In this document: positions 37,601 through 49,000 of the stretch, piece after piece
Layout: every line of letters begins with the position of its first letter
Position numbering within the stretch: the first letter of the stretch is position 1
Made by a program: the position numbers and the translations under genes
Origin: Nectonema munidae
Lineage: Eukaryota; Nematomorpha; Nectonematoida; Nectonematidae
Direction of reading: 5' to 3'
NCBI GenBank assembly: GCA_030549495.1
Contig: JAUIRK010000087.1
Coordinates: 124,001 to 188,000 of the forward strand
Length of the DNA stretch: 64,000 bases
Notes under the pieces: model-generated
The model's database searches: none
Seen by the model: only the letters and a program-made list of their open reading frames with translations
Told to the model about the DNA's origin: nothing

Positions 37601-40600
37601 AACCAGTACCTTTTCAATATGTTTTGTTCAAGTAGTATTTTTCCCGATATTTTAAAAAGTACCAAAATTATATTTTCGAACAAAAATGTGTTAAATAAAA
37701 TGATATGTTTTGCAAAAAAATTTGTCATTTTGAATAAATTCACTTGAGTTAATTAAATTTTTCATTTTACCAAGTGTTTTGATAAGTTAACACATTAATT
37801 TATTGGCTACTTAGTTAATTAGCAAATCAAATTAGGCGAAATGTAAAGAGGGAAAGGATCCTTCTAGCACTTAACCTCCTTTCCAGTATTTAAATGATAA
37901 AAATGAAAAGATGCAAATAAATGCACGTTATTTTTAAATTTGCGACTTCGATACTTTTAGTATCCACTTAGTGATATTAATCTAGAAGTATTCATTTTAG
38001 TGAGACCACCACATTGTTTATCTCTACCTGAAGATCGAAAAAGGAGGTGCTTAGAAGGTTGCGCGATAAGGTTGTCCGGTTGCATCACTTTGATATACTA
38101 CAAGAAATTGGTTTCGAATCCATGATCAAACTATCCCTCCTCATCTTACTGTGTAACTATGGCTCATAGATAGGGCTGCCAGACTTTTACATTATCAAAC
38201 CTTTGTAGCTCTAACAAAAATAATTAATATGAAAAAGACTTTGAAGGTAAGAGACAAGTTTTAATACTTAAAAAGAGATAAACAATAACATTTCGAGCTA
38301 AACTTTTTAAAACTATTTTTTTGACATATAGGATTGGTGAATGAAGGAATGTTAAGTGACGTCAAAACCTGGCAACCGTACTTATAGAGGATAAGAACTC
38401 AAACTAGCTTCTTTACCCTAGTAAAGCTTGCATGTCAATTTTCTGCATAAGTGCTATATTTTACACATAAAGAAGGTAATGCTCTATATATTCCTAATAA
38501 AGTTGCGATATCTTATACCTGAATGAAATAAGGATAACTTTCAATATACAAACCACACAAACTTAATTAATTTATTCGTTTAACCTGATACTTGTAGATT
38601 AGATAACAAAGGCCTTTTATAGCGCATAAATAATAAATGATTTGTATTAGTAGAGAACAAAATCGAATCTAACAGATCTACGATTCTATGTTAGAATACA
38701 ATAATAAAAATACTTCTATTTTCGTTGTGTACTTGTTCTGAATTCAAAAATCGATTTTTTTCCATTATCTACACAAAAACCGCGCCAAAAAAGAAGTAGC
38801 ATGTATGAGATCATCGATACAGATTAGAATTGAAAATGTATATTTTGTTCTTGATATAAGAGTTATCTTATTTTCAAAATTCCTTGTAACAATTGTGTTA
38901 TAGTGGTACACGTGGAGAGAAGTATATATATTCCTATTATGGGGCTTAGAAGATGCCTCCTTCTCCCTCGGAAAGAGCTCAGTCCCGATCATCTAACTCT
39001 AAATGAATTATCATCTAACTGGAGCAAAAGAATTCAGCTTCAAGACAATTCTGCCTCTACATAATGTTGACTTAGAAACGCAATTTTGAGCAGAGGCCAA
39101 CTTGTCTTGAGGCCGAATTGCCCTTGAACCCTTTTGACTGCTGTAAGGGACTCTGACCCAATATTAAAGTGAGAGATATTTTGCGCATATAAAAATCACA
39201 AAAAATACAAAACATCGTTTGAACGAAATGACAAGTTATGCAAAGATTGCATAATGCAAATGAATCAATAAAAAGGGGTTGCTTGTCCAAATGAACACGT
39301 CTAGCTTCTTCTTCTTCTTAATAAAGTAATTTATACGAGAGACTACAGATCGAATCAATGATACACTTGATAATAGTCATAGACAAACTTAAGTTCATAA
39401 TTAAAATCTCCATTCTCTGGTCTGAATTTATTATACTTTTTACTTATGTGTGCAAGCGATGCATGCACTACTTGCGAAAAGTTAGCAAATTTGATTGCTG
39501 TAATTTCGATTAGCGAATCAAGATTGATGATATTTTCACAAAATCATTATGATAATAATCATGTCCTTTATGTTAATATTTTCTAATTCATAATACAAAA
39601 GTTAATCAAAAAATATTCTATTATTTTGGTATAGTTTGCAAAAAAATCGATTACACCAAGTCCTTGCATAGCGCGGTTTTTTAAATCAGTGCGGCTTTTG
39701 CTATAACGCGTGTTTTATATTTTTTTATTATGATGTAAAAAATTTATAAAATGGGATTTTGCATAGTGCGAATGTTGATCAAACCCAATTAACGGCGTTA
39801 TGCAAGGACTTCCTGCATTTAATTACAAGTCTGAAAAGCGGTGCTAGAAAAACTTGCTCTCAGAAAATTTTCTATCAGAAAATTCTGTCTCAAACTCACA
39901 TTGAATATTCAAGTCTGAAAATGAATAGAATGATTACGTCGTCTAAAAGAGCTTCACAAAGGCAAATAAGATGTTTAATTGCTTACTTAAGATTCATTGA
40001 GACGGAATATTTAAATCAAGTGTGCAAAAAGTAGTAAAGGATTTTGGTAGAAAAAACAGAAAAACTCGATTTCAGAAAATTCGTTCTCAAAAACTGGGTT
40101 TTTCAGTTGACCATATGGCTCAGGGAAACTATTATAATATGTTATATAGTAACCATCTTAACGAACTATCCAATTAAATACTAACTAGTTTTACGAGGCA
40201 GTATTTTACATTCTGAGTTTTGTGAGATGGAGTTTTTAGGATATCGAGAAAAGTTGCAAAATGAAAGACTTATCAAAATACCGGTTTGAACTTATAATCA
40301 CAATACCAAAACATATTTTACTTCAAATTTGCATCCATGCTCCATTTTAGTTCATACACTGTGGAAAGCTTGAACTTCCAAAACAGTTTTAGTGATCTCA
40401 ACCCTTTATTTTTGTTGATATCTTATAATAAGAATCAGAGATGTGAACGAATGAATCATTTGTAATGGAAATGGATTCGTAAAAAAGAACAAGGTGTGTC
40501 AGTGTTGAATCTCAGGCATGCTATCAACAAGATATAATAGATTGTCCAGTTGCAATTCAGTTGCTTCCCAAGTTTCATCGATAAAAAGAAACAAACTTGG

Positions 40601-43600
40601 TATCCCCAATTTACTCAAAATATGCGAGAATAAATATGTTAGAATTCAGCGTTCTTGAAGTGAACAGAGTACAGCTCGAATAATAATCCAGGAAAATTTT
40701 ATACGAAAGGAAATCAACATGAGCTGATTACAATTTCTCGAAATTCAGTAGCGAGTACTTTTTTTTTATATTGTTGGTAGAAAGAAAAAATTTGACGCAT
40801 TTAATATAAAAGCATAATATCTTAGACAAAACGTTAAATGCAACTTTCTTTTTTGTTTTTATCTTTCCTGCATTGAAAGGTGGAAAGAGAAGGAAACATT
40901 TTAAGAAAAACAATTTATTTGTATTCAAATAACGGAGGAAGCGGGTTATGAATTTTGGAACTCTCTACACCAGTGGTTCCCAACCTTTTTTATCCCGTTC
41001 CCCCTTTTCCAGTCACTTTTTTACCTGTGGACCCCTACAACTGAATAGTTTGAGCCAACAAAATTTATCAAAGATTTTTATGCAAAAAATGAGTGTAGTC
41101 ATCTGATTAAATCGTATCCTTATTCATATGAAATCAAAGAAATCGTAAAGCCTGACATAAAATGTGAATAAAATTTTTTTCCAATTAAAATATAAATTTT
41201 TCAAAAATATTGTAACTAATAAAAAGCATACATAAAGATTCAAAATATGAAACTTTAAAAAAGGGAAAAAAATATTTATTTAAAAAAGCTCTAAATATGT
41301 ATATTTATATTGATTTGGAAAATAGAAGTATATTAAAGGAGATTAAGCATAAGTAGTTTGAAGTAGAATTTCCATGGACCCCTTGAAATTCTTCCATGGA
41401 CCCCAACCATTGCTCTACACAAACCTCTACCATACAATTAGCATACTCATGCCACTTCATATTCACTAATCTCCTTCCATTTTCTTCGTAGGATCTGTTG
41501 AAGGCCAATTAACTGAAATGGCCCCTTTGCAAAGTGATGGTTTATGTAGTGCATCCATTTTAAAATGAGCTAGGCCTTCAATTCTTTATTAAACGCGTTT
41601 AACGACTATACAATAAACAGACGATATCTAGTATTTAAAGCAGAAGATTTGTATTAAAAAGCATCAATAAACGCAGACGATTCCCAATTTTGTAAAGTCG
41701 ACTGCGGTCGATAACCGGTTAAGGTAAGTTAATTTTGTTAGTCGCTAACCTTATTATCTATCATTGTTATAATCGTAGCAGTTATTTAGATGGATATTAT
41801 GTTGGGAGCGAGTAATACTTAGTTTTATACATTGAGTGAGAAGAAAAAATTTTCTAGAGTGCAATTTTTATTGACTTGACAAATCCTCCTTCTACAATTA
41901 TAAAACTAGGAGAATGTACACTGAGGAAATGTACTACACCCCTTTTGTTAGAGTTAAAAAAAGTTAAATAGATTTTGCTAATAGTCTTACATCTTACTCG
42001 CTAAAATAAACCGCTAACATTTAATCATGAGAGGGCGATTAATGGGAATTGGCTCATTTCTTTATGGGAGCGGCCGTACAAACTAAGAGCTCTTTTTGTC
42101 ATTTGTTCCGATGAAAATCATTCAGGAGGATTGCATACGCACATAAAGAACAGTTCTAAACTTGAAAATATTTTACACGTTGCGTTTGAAAAGAGTACTT
42201 TTGCGTAGAATTAAGTTCGCATATGAAACACTGAGCGATGAAACTGGAATCTACAAGGTGAACACAGGGAAAGAGAATAGTCAAAGCAGATATGGATAAA
42301 ATCAACTTTCAAAGATAAGTGTGTGCTTGGAATGAATGATCAGATAAAAAATGTGCTAACGCTTTCAAGTAGGGAAATAGAAGTTTTCGTACAAAAGTTG
42401 AAACAGTGTTTAAAAGCCTGCATAAAGCCTTGAAGTTCATTGGAGTGTGAATAAAATTTGCGAAGTTAATTCGCAACATCACAAAAAGTTTGTGATCTTA
42501 ACGAACTTTGAAGCTTTAATAAGATTGAAAAGCTAATGGTAGATGGCAAATTTCTAGCTAAAAATAATGAGAATAAATGAAGGAAAAGACAGAGATTACA
42601 CAACGCCATTATGAAGTATGTTATTGCAGGCATGCCCGTTTTTTCAATTTTTCACATACAATAATTGTTGTCATTGAAGTCATAAACTAAAAAATGTTGA
42701 AGCTTGTTCACAAAAAAACATTAGTTCCATTTATCAATTAAATTAGAAAAGTATCTTGACGATAAGGACAAAACTCACCAGTTGGTCTTCACTTTTTAAT
42801 TAAAAAATCAGTGATTTCTTTTTTGTCGCATTAATTATATTAGTGCAACTTTTATTAACTAATCAAATTTATATGCATATTGTTCCGAGTATAAACTCTG
42901 TCCGGGAACTAAAATAAAACTGTCCGGGACTAACTTTTTTTAGGTGTTTTTATAAAAAAAAAAACTTAAATCGATTTAAATAAATTTTGAAATGATATTT
43001 TTTGAATGCATGTGTTTCCTTAAAAATTTCAAACAAATCTTCCATAATATATAAGTATTACCTCGTATGGATACAGGATTAAGAATAGTACTATTGTGAT
43101 ACCGCATATCGTAGGAGGCAATTGAAAGTAGTTCTCCCTCTCACTACACTTCTGACACTCACATGCACTAATGTTCCTTTATGCACTTTTGATCACACCT
43201 TTCTCTCTCTGTATTTATACATTTTTTATTCAGCAATAACGAACTTACGGTTTCGACTGTTATGCGCGTTTTCGTGTTATATTTGAAAAAGGTTGAAGGG
43301 ATACAAAAATATTCTAGTGAATAAACTTTTATTAGTTTTCTTGAAATTGTAAATCCATGTAAGTGTTTAAATAATTTTTTTGCAGTTCTCTGTGTATCCT
43401 ACCTACAACTGAATCCAGATTTCGTTACTCAACTACTAGAATTTTAGGATTTGCTTATAAAGGTAAATTCAAAGTGATGAGTAACCTGTAATTAAGAGCA
43501 ATCCTAAATTCTTAGATCTTGAAATCGAGGTTGAGATTGAGGTCAAAAATATATCCGACATTCGACCCCAAGTATATTTAAAGTGTTGTTTAGACCTGTT

Positions 43601-46025
43601 CATGACAGTCCAGTCCTGATAATATCCAGACAAGGACTCAGAAATTAAGAACAGAACCAAACTGAACCATTAGACCGCTTTTAATGGGTCCTGAAGCGGA
43701 CCGTAAACAAGCCTACTCACAAGTTAAATCGTTAGAAATGAAAAGCCACTTGTGTAAAGCTTGTAGAATTATAGATATAAAAGGCCTTTATCAATATGTT
43801 TGAATTAAATTCCTAAAATTCAATTTTTGATGCACATTATACATGCGCATAGTTTTTTTAATGGACAAACCTTACTAAATAAAAAAATTGTCAAAGATAC
43901 CAAATTTTGATAAAAAATATTCTGCCAAAATCAGGCCCTTCCTATATGATATTTTAAGGTGACCTTTCTTCCGACAAAACAGGATTGAACTGTGAAAAAT
44001 TTTAATTTATATTTAAGTTCATGTAAATTATTTAGTAAAATGCTATATCCAACATATACATATTGACAGATGCGGTTTGTCTCTTAAAATAGGATTTTAG
44101 AAAACATATATCTTTTAATAGGTAAAAATTTTTTATCGAATCAGTCCGGTCTGCAGACAAAAAATAAACACACCAGGAAGGTGTGTAAATATGTCAGGGA
44201 CCCCCCCCCCCCGCCTACTCCTCTACCCCTTTCAAACCATTATCTAGGTGCCTGGAATCAACAAAACATTTACAATGGTCATTAGTAGGTTAAGATGAAC
44301 TGATAAGATGATATAAGTTGCAGGGTTTTTCAGGATAAATCATTCCAAGGCCCTGTAAAATATGCTACTATGGTTAACGCAACAGATGGTTACTTGCACT
44401 TTTCGTTAAAGGGCTAATAAAGAAGGTTGTACTGAGTTTTAATTTATTTTTAACGAATGACCAACAAATAGCTAAATAAATAGTTGACAAAAAAACTGAA
44501 TCAATAGACAACCTATTTTTTTCCTTGGCATGTATTCCATAAAATATCCGATGAAGAAAATAGTGATTTGACAAAAGGTTTTATCACGAACAGATGGCGT
44601 TAAAAGATAGGAAAAATAAAAATAAAAAATATGTTTCTTTTTACTAGCGTTTCATTTGAAAGAATGGACACACTACCGTGTAAGCGCTATGTATTCGCCA
44701 ATTTGCTATGACGAAATTGGAAGTGTAGTTGGCGAACAGAAATCATAACTTAATTTGTTCTTTATATATTAACTTTCTTAATTTTATTCATTCATAACAG
44801 TTTTGTGATCTCAGCTGTATTTATATATTTTAACATAAATTCTTGTAAAATAATATATATAACAAGGTATAGATATGCAATACAAGGGCCGGTAGGTGTT
44901 TAGTGGGATGGAAAGTCCAGTTAGACTTGGACTCAGCATTCCGGGCGGGCCACGATATCTGAAAGGATGGGTGCGAACGCCACAAACAACTTAATTAATT
45001 AATTAATTAAGCATTATGCATACAGGAACCAAACCCTAAGTTAGCGTCTTTTGCTTAATACGTCACATATGTGTTGGGGAGCGAATTCCTTGCGGCGTAC
45101 TCAAACTTTGTGTGCACACACTACCGAAAACAATAGTTTGTATATGTTGTCACTTTCGGCGAGTATTTTTATACAAATGAAGCTGATTTATCAAATGAAA
45201 AACTGTGCTTGTTTTTTGATGAATTCTAGCGTATTTTTAGTGTTCGGAGTCCATAATATAAAGAATGAGTCTGCCAGACACTACCCAGCATGTGATGGCC
45301 AAGATTTTAAGCGTTTAAAAGCGCATATTGAAAGCTTGAAAAGCTTTTCATTCATCATACATAATCGTATATTTTGGAGATTGATTAAAAGAACTAAATG
45401 ACCAAGTAAAAATATAGGGTAGCGCAAGCACAGTGACAAGTCTTTGCTGCATACAGCGAAACCACATACGCTTAGTTTGTGTTAACAGAAGGACTGCCCA
45501 TATTTCATGCGCCAGACTCTCTCGTCCCCACTGGATAAGTTCAAAAATGGGATACAAACCGTAGAACAGGTTAAAAAAAGCAAACCTACTCCTGAAACAA
45601 GGAAATACAATTTAACAAATGAGATATACTGGCATCGCAAAATAACTTTGAATCTAAGGCACTTGTTAGTTGTTGTCATGCTTCCGATTTTAAGAGAAAT
45701 ATTGAACAAATTTTGAAAAAAAAAGTAAAAAAATCTTACAACAAAACTTTCCGAGATACCAAATTTCATTAGAGTATATGTCAATGATGGAGACAGGCAA
45801 ACAGAATAGAATAACGAGAAGGTCTGAAATTGCCAAATTAACGAGGTAAATATTGGGTGAATTAATCATATTCTTATTGATGCAGACCGCTAGAATGACC
45901 ATGACATTTCCAAGCACGCCAGAAATGAAAATAGACAAATAGAGAGCCGTGTAGAGTCCTTTGATGTAGGAGGCGATGACAAGTTCTTCTGGTAGAGAAG
46001 ATATGTTGCCTTTTGTGGTTGACAT
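25601..46025 (-). CDS. Class A neuropeptide-type GPCR, ETH/TRH-receptor-like (3 coding exons, 350 aa)
   Basis: Minus-strand exons 46025-45740, 31994-31569 and 25941-25601, joined by GT..AG introns of 13,745 and 5,627 bp, total 1053 nt in frame. The first junction splits the codon of the conserved TM3 cysteine (Cys96). Class A landmarks: possible N-glycan at Asn7, Gly39-Asn40 (TM1), NLAISD with Asp68 (TM2), Trp89, Cys96 paired with Cys176 (ECL2), ERY 120-122 (DRY variant), Trp146 (TM4), Pro200 (TM5), CYTP 256-259 (TM6), NPILY 301-305 (TM7). The stretches WYLG..CCKLIPYVQ, SILTILVISLERY and LG..AY...VSFSRVMFYINSS most resemble ecdysis-triggering-hormone and TRH receptors, which couple to G proteins at the plasma membrane. 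The class assignment is firm, the ligand is not. An upstream non-coding exon is possible. The ATG at 46025 gives a normal-length N-terminus. Confidence 0.88.
25942..26849. other. GPCR intron 2, right part: nothing recognised
   Basis: AT-rich intronic DNA between exon 3 and the first SINE. Confidence 0.5.
26850..26985 (+). mobile_element. tRNA-derived SINE (GPCR intron 2)
   Basis: A head ATGGTTAGGTAATGGG, box B CTTGGGTTCGATTCCGTGCC, then CTACTTTCTCATAGTTCGAT, GCGCAATTGTGCCTTCTCG and CCCACGGTATC, matching the family at 11472-11608 and 53471-53633. The T-arm is not properly paired, so it is not a tRNA gene. Downstream (26987-27110) comes AGACCTGTTCAAAGTCCAG, a related form of which is near 43590. 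Confidence 0.8.
27991..28129 (+). mobile_element. tRNA-derived SINE (GPCR intron 2)
   Basis: A head GGTGGCATGGCAGGTTGTTT, box B CTGGGTTCGATTTCTC, then a body (GATATAAGCAG, CTTGTCAATGAAAACACACC) and tail CACGGTACC. A direct repeat TAAAGCGTTCAGTCGGGT flanks a pyrimidine run immediately upstream. Confidence 0.75.
28406..28551. repeat. Possible hAT-like miniature element
   Basis: The right end reads inward as CAGTGATACTCAACCTTTTT, a typical hAT terminus. The left end is perhaps TAGCGATTAAGAACGGCC. The flanking 8-mers do not match, so the left boundary is doubtful. Confidence 0.35.
28993..31153 (+). mobile_element. hAT transposon relic, ZBED5-type transposase (inside GPCR intron 2)
   Basis: The 2161-bp element starts CAGGGGGTCTTAGACC and its right end read inward is CAGGTTTTCCCAACC. 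It is flanked by a perfect 8-bp duplication CTATAGAC (28985-28992 and 31154-31161). The coding region begins near 29238 with MPKRQYSDQYINFG. Later frames give GCTTDGAPVILG (first catalytic Asp block), SVTSVHCFIHRFAL, VRCLSQGNTTML, NFILYLAYPSDIFGVMFHFN and LARLVEEKQLQPS-like C-terminal text. This order matches hAT transposases related to vertebrate ZBED5/GTF2IRD2-type proteins. Many stops and frameshifts make it non-functional. It lies antisense to the receptor gene. Confidence 0.9.
32125..32533. mobile_element. MITE with long inverted ends and sub-terminal repeats (GPCR intron 1)
   Basis: The left end CATTTTTAGTTATATTTCGT (32125) is matched in reverse complement at the right end (32514-32533). 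The match extends through CTTTTTGCAATT-type repeats for about 60 bp. The left side has about six imperfect units of the type TTTTGTCTTTTTGCAAT, and the right side two inverted ones. About 410 bp, non-coding. The flanks are AT-rich (TATA), so the duplication length is not clear and the superfamily is unassigned. Confidence 0.75.
32534..34500. other. GPCR intron 1: no gene; unassigned ORF and (CTT)n tail
   Basis: An open frame at 32903-33211 (102 codons, containing KTSIKLLHQSRYFQAEIS) is not recognised. It is followed by a region ending AATAAA and a (CTT)n run at 33314-33336, which could be the tail of an unidentified retroelement. Confidence 0.45.
34508..34575 (+). repeat. tRNA-like SINE head
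   Basis: GTCGCGGAGTGATTCAAGC followed by box B CGGGGTTCGATCCCGCTC looks like a tRNA internal promoter. The T-stem has two mismatched pairs and the acceptor ends do not pair, so it is best read as a tRNA-derived repeat. Confidence 0.5.
35473..35892. mobile_element. hAT-like ends (TAGGGATGTACTGAT... and ...TTGGGAACCTCTG)
   Basis: TAGGGATGTACTGATTAAAT at 35473 resembles one class of hAT terminus. A different terminus, inward CAGAGGTTCCCAACATGGGG with GTACCAC repeats, ends at 35892. They do not match each other, so these are probably two separate truncated elements. The second resembles the GGTAC-rich ends of the hAT at 28993-31153. Confidence 0.5.
35893..38040. other. GPCR intron 1: nothing firmly recognised
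   Basis: AT-rich. Near 36719-36890 a GC-richer patch (GGTTCGCACCGGTTCG) with GAACAGTCTCAC and GTGAGACTATTC in opposite orientation may be another small inverted-repeat element. Confidence 0.4.
38050..38130 (+). repeat. Possible tRNA-derived SINE head
   Basis: GGTTGTCCGGTTGCATC followed by TTGGTTTCGAATCCATGATC has A- and B-box spacing like a tRNA-derived repeat; the stems are poor. Confidence 0.4.
38171..38382. repeat. Dispersed repeat, copy B (GGGCTGCCAG ... CTGGCAACC)
   Basis: The ends GGGCTGCCAG and CTGGCAACC form an imperfect inverted repeat. The interior matches 18513-18805 (ACATTATCAAAC, AAAAAGAGATAAACAATAAC and CGAGCTAAA). Non-coding; probably a MITE family. Confidence 0.5.
39658..39811. 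mobile_element. Small inverted-repeat element, AAGTCCTTGCATA ends
   Basis: The left end AAGTCCTTGCATAGCGCGG and the right end read inward AAGTCCTTGCATAACGCCG match at 17 of 19 positions. The element is about 154 bp, with further TTGCATAGTGCG and CTATAACGCG internal repeats. The form recalls Tigger/pogo-like MITEs, but no target-site duplication was established. Confidence 0.6.
40971..41412. mobile_element. hAT-type MITE, copy 2 (GPCR intron 1)
   Basis: A 442-bp close homologue of 7917-8368 over its whole length, starting CAGTGGTTCCCAACC. The right end is reduced to CCCCAACCATTG, as if 8 bp of the inverted repeat were lost. Perfect 8-bp target-site duplications CTCTACAC lie at 40963-40970 and 41413-41420. 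The targets of both copies start with CTCTA. Confidence 0.93.
41421..45739. other. GPCR intron 1, left part: no gene recognised
   Basis: AT-rich. Near 43590-43720 a GC-richer patch starts AGACCTGTTCATGACAGTCC. There is a C13 homopolymer near 44200 and a (TTAA)n run near 44991-45010. An open frame at 45051-45401 (116 codons) has no recognisable content. Confidence 0.45.
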
Positions 46026-49000
46026 TGAAACAGAAAAGGTATAACTGCTCCCTAACGTGAAAAGGATGCAATGTACATGAATTGTATCAATTTTACTTAT
46101 TCTTCACGTATTGATTGTAACATGAATGAATATAAGATCTAACTTCATGCTTGTGATAATCAACTCATTGATTAAATAGTTTCTTTATGTATGCTGTACT
46201 CATTTAATACATTGGCGTCTAAAAATACGTAAAGAAATGTACTTGTTGAGGATCTTCTCGAATAAATGTTATACATATATTATGCGCTATACCTGAAAAA
46301 CACTTATTTTTTATCTCTCTCGAAAGCTATCATTTATTCACACTCCAAAGGAATCCCCTTTAAAAGTATAACTTCTATGAAAATATAAGTTATTATAAAT
46401 TTATTTGTTTTATTGATCTCTTCTCGAAGAACCTATTTAAAATAATAATAGGTATGAATTTTTTATTAACATTCAGAGCATCTCAAGCTATCCTTAAAAG
46501 TATAAAATATTTTTCTGGTATTTTTTGGTTAGAAACTCAGAATTGCAACAGAGATATAGCCAGAGAGGACCAAGGGTTATCTTTGACCCCAATCCTCGCT
46601 CTTCATGGTAAAAGCCGCGGTGGTAAACAAATTAAAATATGATACAAAAATAAATCTTATATTTTTCTTTGACGTAGATTAAAGCTTCACTAATGCTACA
46701 TATAACTTTCTCTGAAAGAAATGCAATTTTTCTAAGTTTTCTTATCCACCCCTCCGCGCAATTTGAGTCAACCATTCTGACATTCAAGTATTTTTTATCC
46801 CATTTTCAGCTTTTTTTAATGACATTTTGCATCAAATTGTCATTACCAATTAGAAATCTTGCTATAAAAAATTTTGATATGATTAAACGCTTTTTATCAC
46901 AAATAAATGTCAGCACTACTAGATTAACAATAGTCAGCAATATTTATGGGAGTCGGACAATTGTGCATCGCGACATTTGGCCAACGGATATTTACCTAGT
47001 TTAATAATAATTGCAAAAAGGACTTTAACTGAATTAGTTTGTTATTAGGTTTTTTAGTTACCTAGTGCAAACTAGATGCTAGTTAGAGAGGTTAGTAAGT
47101 TAGTCAAATTTTTGATAACTATCTACACTCTAGCGCTAAAAAATATTCAATCTTTTTTTACTAACAAATATCTTGAAACAAAAATGTGAAAACTATTTTT
47201 TAATTTTTGGCAAATAAAAAAATAATAATCAGGAAATATTTATTTCTATAAGTTTAAAAAATTTTTTGAAAAATTATAAATAATTTCGTTTCATTTTTTG
47301 AAATACAAATATTTTTTATGATGCAAATAATTTATCAAAATTATATTTATAAAATTTAATTAAAAAAATTTATTTAAAAAGAAAAGGAGGGGGAAGGGGG
47401 GGGGGCTAGAGCCCAGTGGCGGTTTTAAGGTGGCAGGGCAGTTTTTTGGCTGGACCCCATGTTGGCCCCTCCACATCAAATACCTATTTTACTGGATTTA
47501 AAATTTACTCGAAACTTTTTTTGCATCCAGGAGAAGAAATATCTCTCTTTTCTGAACTGGTGAATCTTAGACCAAGAGCACTCTTAATTTGATGTTACAT
47601 CGGAACGTGAGAGCACCACCCAAATTGATTATAAAAAACTAAAGCTTCAAAATTCTAAATATCGATAAGTAATTCTCATGAAAAAAATTGATAAGTTTTA
47701 ATATATAAAATTACTCATTACAAAAATTTTAGGCTCTCGTAAAAATTGTATAAATGGACAAATGTCAACTTAGCAAAAATGTCCTAGACTCAATACATAT
47801 CATTGCAAAATTTAAAAATTCACTAGACTTTGTTAAAAATACGGGGTAGGGTGGGGGATATTGTAAGAGTTGAAGAAGAAAGTAAACTTGAATGTAAAAA
47901 TTTTTAATTTTATACCGTTTCAAACAAACTAAAAGACGGTATTTTAATGGTAGCTCAATGGATACCTCCATTTTGATAAGATTAAACACTTTGGAAGTAC
48001 TTCATTCAATACGGAATTCAAATTAAAGAAAGATCAAAATAAGTTGGCCAATGGTTTTTTTCAAGAAGACCTTTTTAACTTTTCACTACTTGATTTGTAT
48101 CGCGATCATTTTAAATAGATTGCAAATGCCATGAAAATGAACTTAACTTACTTAATACTAGATTCCAACGGAGCACAACTTTTTGTCAGGGTAGAGGGGG
48201 CCGAGGCTTTGGGGCCTTCCCTTGGCTACTTCGGTAGTGCTATTTATAATCTGTCTTTGATTTGCGAAATATGTGCCTTTCACCTTTTGAAATAGACATA
48301 TGTTTAGTTGTGATGGTAATTAAGCGTCTTTTGGTTTTAACCGGTTGATTTCGAGAAAATTTTGAGTCCATAGACACCCAAACACACAAAATGAAACGTA
48401 ATTTAATTCGATTATAATTACAAGTACACAAACGTGAAAATATGGACATGCAATGCCGTTTTTTAAAAAACCATGATGTAAAAATCACACAGGACATTCA
48501 TTGTACGCAATTTTATGATTTGCTAACGGTTTTGTGAGTTGAATTAATTGGTTAATCGAAGTACTGATATTCAAAGCCTAATATTTCATATTCTTGATTG
48601 TTTAGTGGGTTAAGTTGGGCATATTGAAAATGGGATTTATCCGCTCAGCTTTCACCGCATTTTAAGAGGAGTTACCAAAGATGTTGAAGAAGCACTAGTA
48701 TGGGCAAAGAAATGGGTGCTAAGCGAAAACGCCCGGAAATCAAAGCCATCATCCATCCATTTGATAAAAAATAAAGACTTACATAGGTCAAACTTGAAAA
48801 GTGAATCCTTTTTCAGAATGATCAGGAGTAGATGCAAATAAAAAGCTTAATTTGACGCAACATCACAAATTTGGTTGAATCTATGATGAATTAGTGCGCG
48901 AGTAATGCAATACTTTTAATGAAGGCCCGCACATACAGAAAATAAGCAGTGTTTTGAATGGATTATATTATTGCACTCTTCTCCATTCAAAACCATGAGA

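Noticed and set aside
45051-45401. 116-codon plus-strand ORF near GPCR exon 1 as a gene
   Set aside because: No recognisable domain, no promoter or splice context, and it lies within the receptor intron on the other strand.
47415-48240. hAT element starting at CAGTGGCGG
   Set aside because: No matching inverted end or target duplication could be found downstream.
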